Below the pieces are notes generated by a model. That model made no database searches and was not told where the DNA came from. It saw nothing but the letters and a program-made list of their open reading frames with translations. The position numbers were made by a program, and so were the translations under genes. Of a DNA stretch of 51,654 nucleotides, positions 49,037 through 51,654 are shown piece after piece. Location: the NCBI GenBank assembly GCA_964599655.1, contig CAZRGV010000031.1, forward strand, positions 1 through 51,654, in the 5' to 3' direction. Each line of letters begins with the position of its first letter. Positions within the stretch are counted from its first letter, which is position 1. The stretch is from CAZRGV01 sp964599655 (GTDB taxonomy: Bacteria; Planctomycetota; Planctomycetia; Isosphaerales; Isosphaeraceae).

Positions 49037-50545
49037 CTATGAAGTACGGAAGCGATCAAAGAGGTTGCGGGTGATGCGCTGAACGCGGGGGTCGGGGCCT
49101 TGCGGCCTGGTATAGACCGCGGGGCGGACATAGCCGGGGGGCTCGGAGAGGCCGTCGGCCCACCAGATGGTGGCGGCGTTGAAAACGAGGTTGTCCTTCG
49201 GGCCGGGGTAGAGGGTGGCGGCGTAGTGGCCCTCGACCTTCGAGCCGTTGGTCGTGGCGCCGCTGGCGACGACCTCGAGCCCGGGGATGTCGGCGGGATC
49301 TCCGTGCCACTCCCAGCCGACGAGGCCGGGAATTCCGTCGCCTTCTTTCATGCCGGTGCCGGCGAAGAGCCAGTGGTCGGGCTTGCGGCAGATCCAATCG
49401 CCGCCGCCGGTAACGGGATACATGTTGCGAGCCCCCATGAGCAGGCCCTCGCTCGGACCGTGCTGGGTGAGCCGGGCCATGTCGGGGAACCCCTGGGCCG
49501 TGTCGTCGACACCGCCGAAGAGGCCGATCCGAGTGAGGATCCGGTAAGGACGACCGTCGGTCGAGGGGAGCATCGGCACGACGCCGCAAACAGCGTTGCC
49601 CGAGAGGAACGCGACGTGAATGCCATGCTCAATAGCGTTTTTGACGTTGTTATACATGTCCAGGGACCAGTACTCGTCGTGTCCGACGGAGAGGAACGCC
49701 CTGGCGCGCAGGAGGCCCTTCGGGTCGCGGTGGGTGTCGGTGTTGGAGATATACGAAACGTCCAGTCCTTGCTGCTCCATCCAGTAAGCAAGAGGGAATT
49801 CCCAGAGGAGGAATTCGCCCGAACCGACCGACAGGGGAGCATCGAAGATTTGGCAGTACTTGCCGTAGGGGCGGTCGAAGCTGACCTTCACGTCCGGGCC
49901 CCAGTACCAGTTCTTCTTGCCGTCGTCGTAGAGGGCGAACTGGCTTGGCCATCGGTTGTAGGCGTTCCAGGTGTTGTCGCTGACCTGGAAGAGGAAGTCG
50001 GTCTTCCGATCATCTCGCACGACGAAGATGACGTAGCTTTGCAGCTCTTCGCGCTCGGCGGTGAGTTTGCCGAGGTAGACGCCGCTGAGCCAGTCGTCGG
50101 GGATGGTCAGGGTTGCGCAGGGTTCCCAATGGCATTCGCGGAGCCGCATCTCGCCGATCGGCGGGTCGGGCTGGACCGAGCCGTCGAAGGGGCCGAGCCG
50201 GAGCATGTGCCGTGCTCCGTGTCCCTGGTAGTAACCCATGCGGTAGACGTCGATGACGAACGGCGAGGCGGGGTTGGTGCTGACGTGGAGATCGATCGAC
50301 TCGCCGGGCCGGACGCTCGTCTTCGAGGCGAAGCCCTCGATCCAGGGGGAGCGGTACTTGGTAGCTGGATCGACGCGGACGTTGGAGGCCATCCAGTCGC
50401 GAGTGCCTGGCTTGTCGTTCTCGGCGCGGATGAGGTCGGCCCCTTCGGCGGCGGCGCCCGAGGGGGTTCGCAGCGCCGAGGCGAGGCTGGCGGCGGCCGC
50501 CGTCCGAAGCAGGTCGCGACGATTCAGTTCGGGGTCGAGGGGCAT
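49037..50545 (-). CDS. N,N-dimethylformamidase large-subunit-like protein, Tat-exported
   Basis: A 502-residue protein. ATG 50545 has AAGGAG 9 nt upstream and overlaps the DUF1464 gene by 22 nt. NRRDLLRTAAAASLASALRT is a twin-arginine signal. The mature part has IDVYRMGYYQGHGARHMLRL, VSYISNTDTHRDPKGLLRAR, FLSVGHDEYWSLDMYNNVKN and GWEWHGDPADIPGLEVVASG, which match the C-terminal domain of N,N-dimethylformamidase beta/large subunits. Characterised relatives use iron to hydrolyse dimethylformamide. Most planctomycete homologues are of unknown substrate, and export makes an amide in the periplasm the likely target. No small subunit gene is nearby. Confidence 0.82.
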   Translation of the reverse strand: MPLDPELNRRDLLRTAAAASLASALRTPSGAAAEGADLIRAENDKPGTRDWMASNVRVDPATKYRSPWIEGFASKTSVRPGESIDLHVSTNPASPFVIDVYRMGYYQGHGARHMLRLGPFDGSVQPDPPIGEMRLRECHWEPCATLTIPDDWLSGVYLGKLTAEREELQSYVIFVVRDDRKTDFLFQVSDNTWNAYNRWPSQFALYDDGKKNWYWGPDVKVSFDRPYGKYCQIFDAPLSVGSGEFLLWEFPLAYWMEQQGLDVSYISNTDTHRDPKGLLRARAFLSVGHDEYWSLDMYNNVKNAIEHGIHVAFLSGNAVCGVVPMLPSTDGRPYRILTRIGLFGGVDDTAQGFPDMARLTQHGPSEGLLMGARNMYPVTGGGDWICRKPDHWLFAGTGMKEGDGIPGLVGWEWHGDPADIPGLEVVASGATTNGSKVEGHYAATLYPGPKDNLVFNAATIWWADGLSEPPGYVRPAVYTRPQGPDPRVQRITRNLFDRFRTS

Positions 50546-51564
50546 GGCGGGGGGTCTCCTTCGCTCGTCTGTGCGGGAGCCGGTTCTCGGAGGCGGAGGC
50601 CGTCCCAGATTGTCCCCGATGCGTTCCGCAAATCAAGCGCGTCGACCAGACCGGCATGACGGCCGCCCGCCAGGCCATCGGCCAGGAGAGCGGCTCCCTG
50701 GGCTGCGTGCTTGACCCAGGCTCCCGGCAACGCGCGAAGCGGTTCGACCTGCCCGAACCGATCGAGCAGGCCAACGGCCAGGTCGGCCCGGGCGCCGGAG
50801 AGGTAGAGACGTTCGAACGGCGTGATCGCTTGCAGGCCCGCGACATGCTTAATAAGCGACTCGTGGAAGGCGGCCGGGCCATCGGGTCCGAGGTCGATCA
50901 GGCCGCCTCGAAAGAGGTCGTCCTTCGAGAGGGGCGAGAGCCAGCAGGCGACCTCGCCATCCCAGGCTCCCGACGAGCGGACGCCGATCGGGCCTCGCGT
51001 GCCGGCCGAGGCGTCGACAAGGCGGCCTCGCTCGACGACCAGAATGGCCGAGAAAGCCGATCCGATTTCGACGACGGCGAACGTGGCTTCGTGGTACGGC
51101 CGGCCGGAGTCCTCGGCGAAGGCCCAGAGCGCCAGGGCGGCGACCCCGACCTTATCGGCCGTTCCAAGGTCGAAAACGTTGCGCTTGCGATATCGAGGAA
51201 TGGTCGAAAGATGGATGCCGCCGGGCAGGAAGAGCGTCGGAACGCCGGACATCAGAAAGGCGCGGACCCACGCGAGGAAACCACTGATGCCGACGGGCCT
51301 TCCGCGCTCATCGGCCCGGACGAGGGCCATCTGGGCAATCTCGGCGTCACCGACATTTTCGCCGCGGACCAGGGGAAGGCCGTAGCCGGACGGGCCGGCC
51401 GCCAGATCGATCGGCTGCCAGGCGCGAAGCGTGTCGATGAGGCAGTCGGGGTTCTCGTTCAGGGCCTCCGGGGAGAGGCGAGCCTGATCGACAACGGTTC
51501 CCTCGTCGAGCAGGAGCAGGTCGAGGCTGCTGGTTCCGGGATCGGTGCCGACGACGCGTGTCAC
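50524..51564 (-). CDS. DUF1464 family protein, butyrate-kinase-like ASKHA fold
   Basis: A 346-residue cytoplasmic protein. The N-terminal phosphate loop RVVGTDPGTSSLDLLLLDEG is of the acetate/sugar kinase-Hsp70-actin type, followed by AAGPSGYGLPLVRGENV, FLPGGIHLSTIPRYRKRNVF and the second phosphate loop FAVVEIGSAFSAILVVERGR. This corresponds to DUF1464, annotated as predicted butyrate-kinase-like. In Planctomycetes such genes are often near tetrahydromethanopterin C1-transfer genes, which may lie beyond this window. The reaction is not established. It overlaps the next gene downstream by 22 nt and follows a truncated gene by about 31 nt, so all three are probably one operon. Confidence 0.8.
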   Translation of the reverse strand: MTRVVGTDPGTSSLDLLLLDEGTVVDQARLSPEALNENPDCLIDTLRAWQPIDLAAGPSGYGLPLVRGENVGDAEIAQMALVRADERGRPVGISGFLAWVRAFLMSGVPTLFLPGGIHLSTIPRYRKRNVFDLGTADKVGVAALALWAFAEDSGRPYHEATFAVVEIGSAFSAILVVERGRLVDASAGTRGPIGVRSSGAWDGEVACWLSPLSKDDLFRGGLIDLGPDGPAAFHESLIKHVAGLQAITPFERLYLSGARADLAVGLLDRFGQVEPLRALPGAWVKHAAQGAALLADGLAGGRHAGLVDALDLRNASGTIWDGLRLREPAPAQTSEGDPPPCPSTPN

Positions 51565-51595
51565 GATGAGCGAGCTCGCCGGACGTTCCGAGGTT

Positions 51596-51654
51596 TCAGG
51601 CGAGGGCCTTGCCGAGGGCCAGGCTCGTGACCACGACCGGGTGCGCGGCCATGC
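51596..51654 (-). CDS. C-terminal end of an unidentified protein, cut by the window edge
   Basis: The minus strand is open from the edge and reads MAAHPVVVTSLALGKALA then TGA at 51596-51598, 31 nt upstream of the DUF1464 start. It is too short to identify. The tight spacing supports an upstream gene in the same operon. Confidence 0.45.
   Translation of the reverse strand, partial: MAAHPVVVTSLALGKALA

Noticed and set aside
49100..50659. Long plus-strand open frame opposite the dimethylformamidase-like gene
   Set aside because: It is an antisense shadow in GC-rich DNA; the minus-strand gene has a Tat signal, a ribosome site and family motifs.
1..51654. tRNA or rRNA genes
   Set aside because: No tRNA-like T-loop plus acceptor pairing or rRNA signature was recognised by eye; a covariance search would be needed to exclude them fully.

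Overview
The window looks like a draft, GC-rich chromosomal contig from a planctomycete, most likely of the Isosphaeraceae. This rests on gene content: a DUF1559 prepilin-like protein, a planctomycete-style transthyretin-like lipoprotein, a groEL-groES-groEL cluster, DUF3352-like and DUF1464 proteins, multihaem cytochrome with TPR partner, and a Bat/VWA operon. GTG and TTG starts with good Shine-Dalgarno sequences are common. A run of ten N and two damaged groEL genes show that the left end is imperfectly assembled.

Layout. 1-3306 (minus): a partial FAD-dependent oxidoreductase joined in frame to the N-terminal third of a GroEL, then groES, then a second groEL with a frameshift. 3400-4428: no gene, but a duplicated ~99-bp module and a tandem 39-bp repeat. 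4428-6489 (minus): a CpxR/CpxA-like two-component system. 6721-14734 (plus): a six-gene run encoding an arylsulfotransferase-like beta-propeller, two alkaline-phosphatase-superfamily proteins, a 61-aa ribbon-helix-helix-like protein, an EMC3/DUF106-like membrane protein and a sulfotransferase; the middle genes overlap by 4 bp or are 4 nt apart. 14925-16591: purE-purK. 16612-17349 (minus): DUF3179 protein. 17456-20027: TPR protein and a seven-haem cytochrome c. 20380-22197: DUF1559 protein and a convergent lipoprotein. 22815-27040: BatA, a fused BatB-BatC and BatD. 27200-28426 (minus): DEAD-box RNA helicase. 28726-29480: two small unknown genes ending in a very strong terminator. 29706-34379: ECF sigma factor, zinc-finger anti-sigma factor, exported DUF3352-like protein and an RsmB-like rRNA methyltransferase.

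34885-39897 is the most notable region: four overlapping genes encoding a pseudo-receiver/PAS/KaiA-C-like protein, KaiB, KaiC and a PAS-PAS hybrid histidine kinase. It resembles a complete Kai timing system with a candidate KaiA-type partner outside the cyanobacteria. Next to it, 40245-42143 is a compositionally foreign gene with an N-terminal membrane segment, a long coiled coil/DUF4041-like region and a GIY-YIG nuclease, the architecture of the SNIPE anti-phage protein.

The right part holds YnfA (UPF0060), a single-domain globin, then minus-strand genes: an exported beta-propeller, a pair of M16 peptidases (one catalytic, one without the zinc motif), an exported metallo-beta-lactamase-fold protein, an N,N-dimethylformamidase-like Tat protein, a DUF1464 sugar-kinase-fold protein, and the last codons of one more gene at the edge.

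Assignments come from reading the translated sequence and recalling family motifs; no database search was run.
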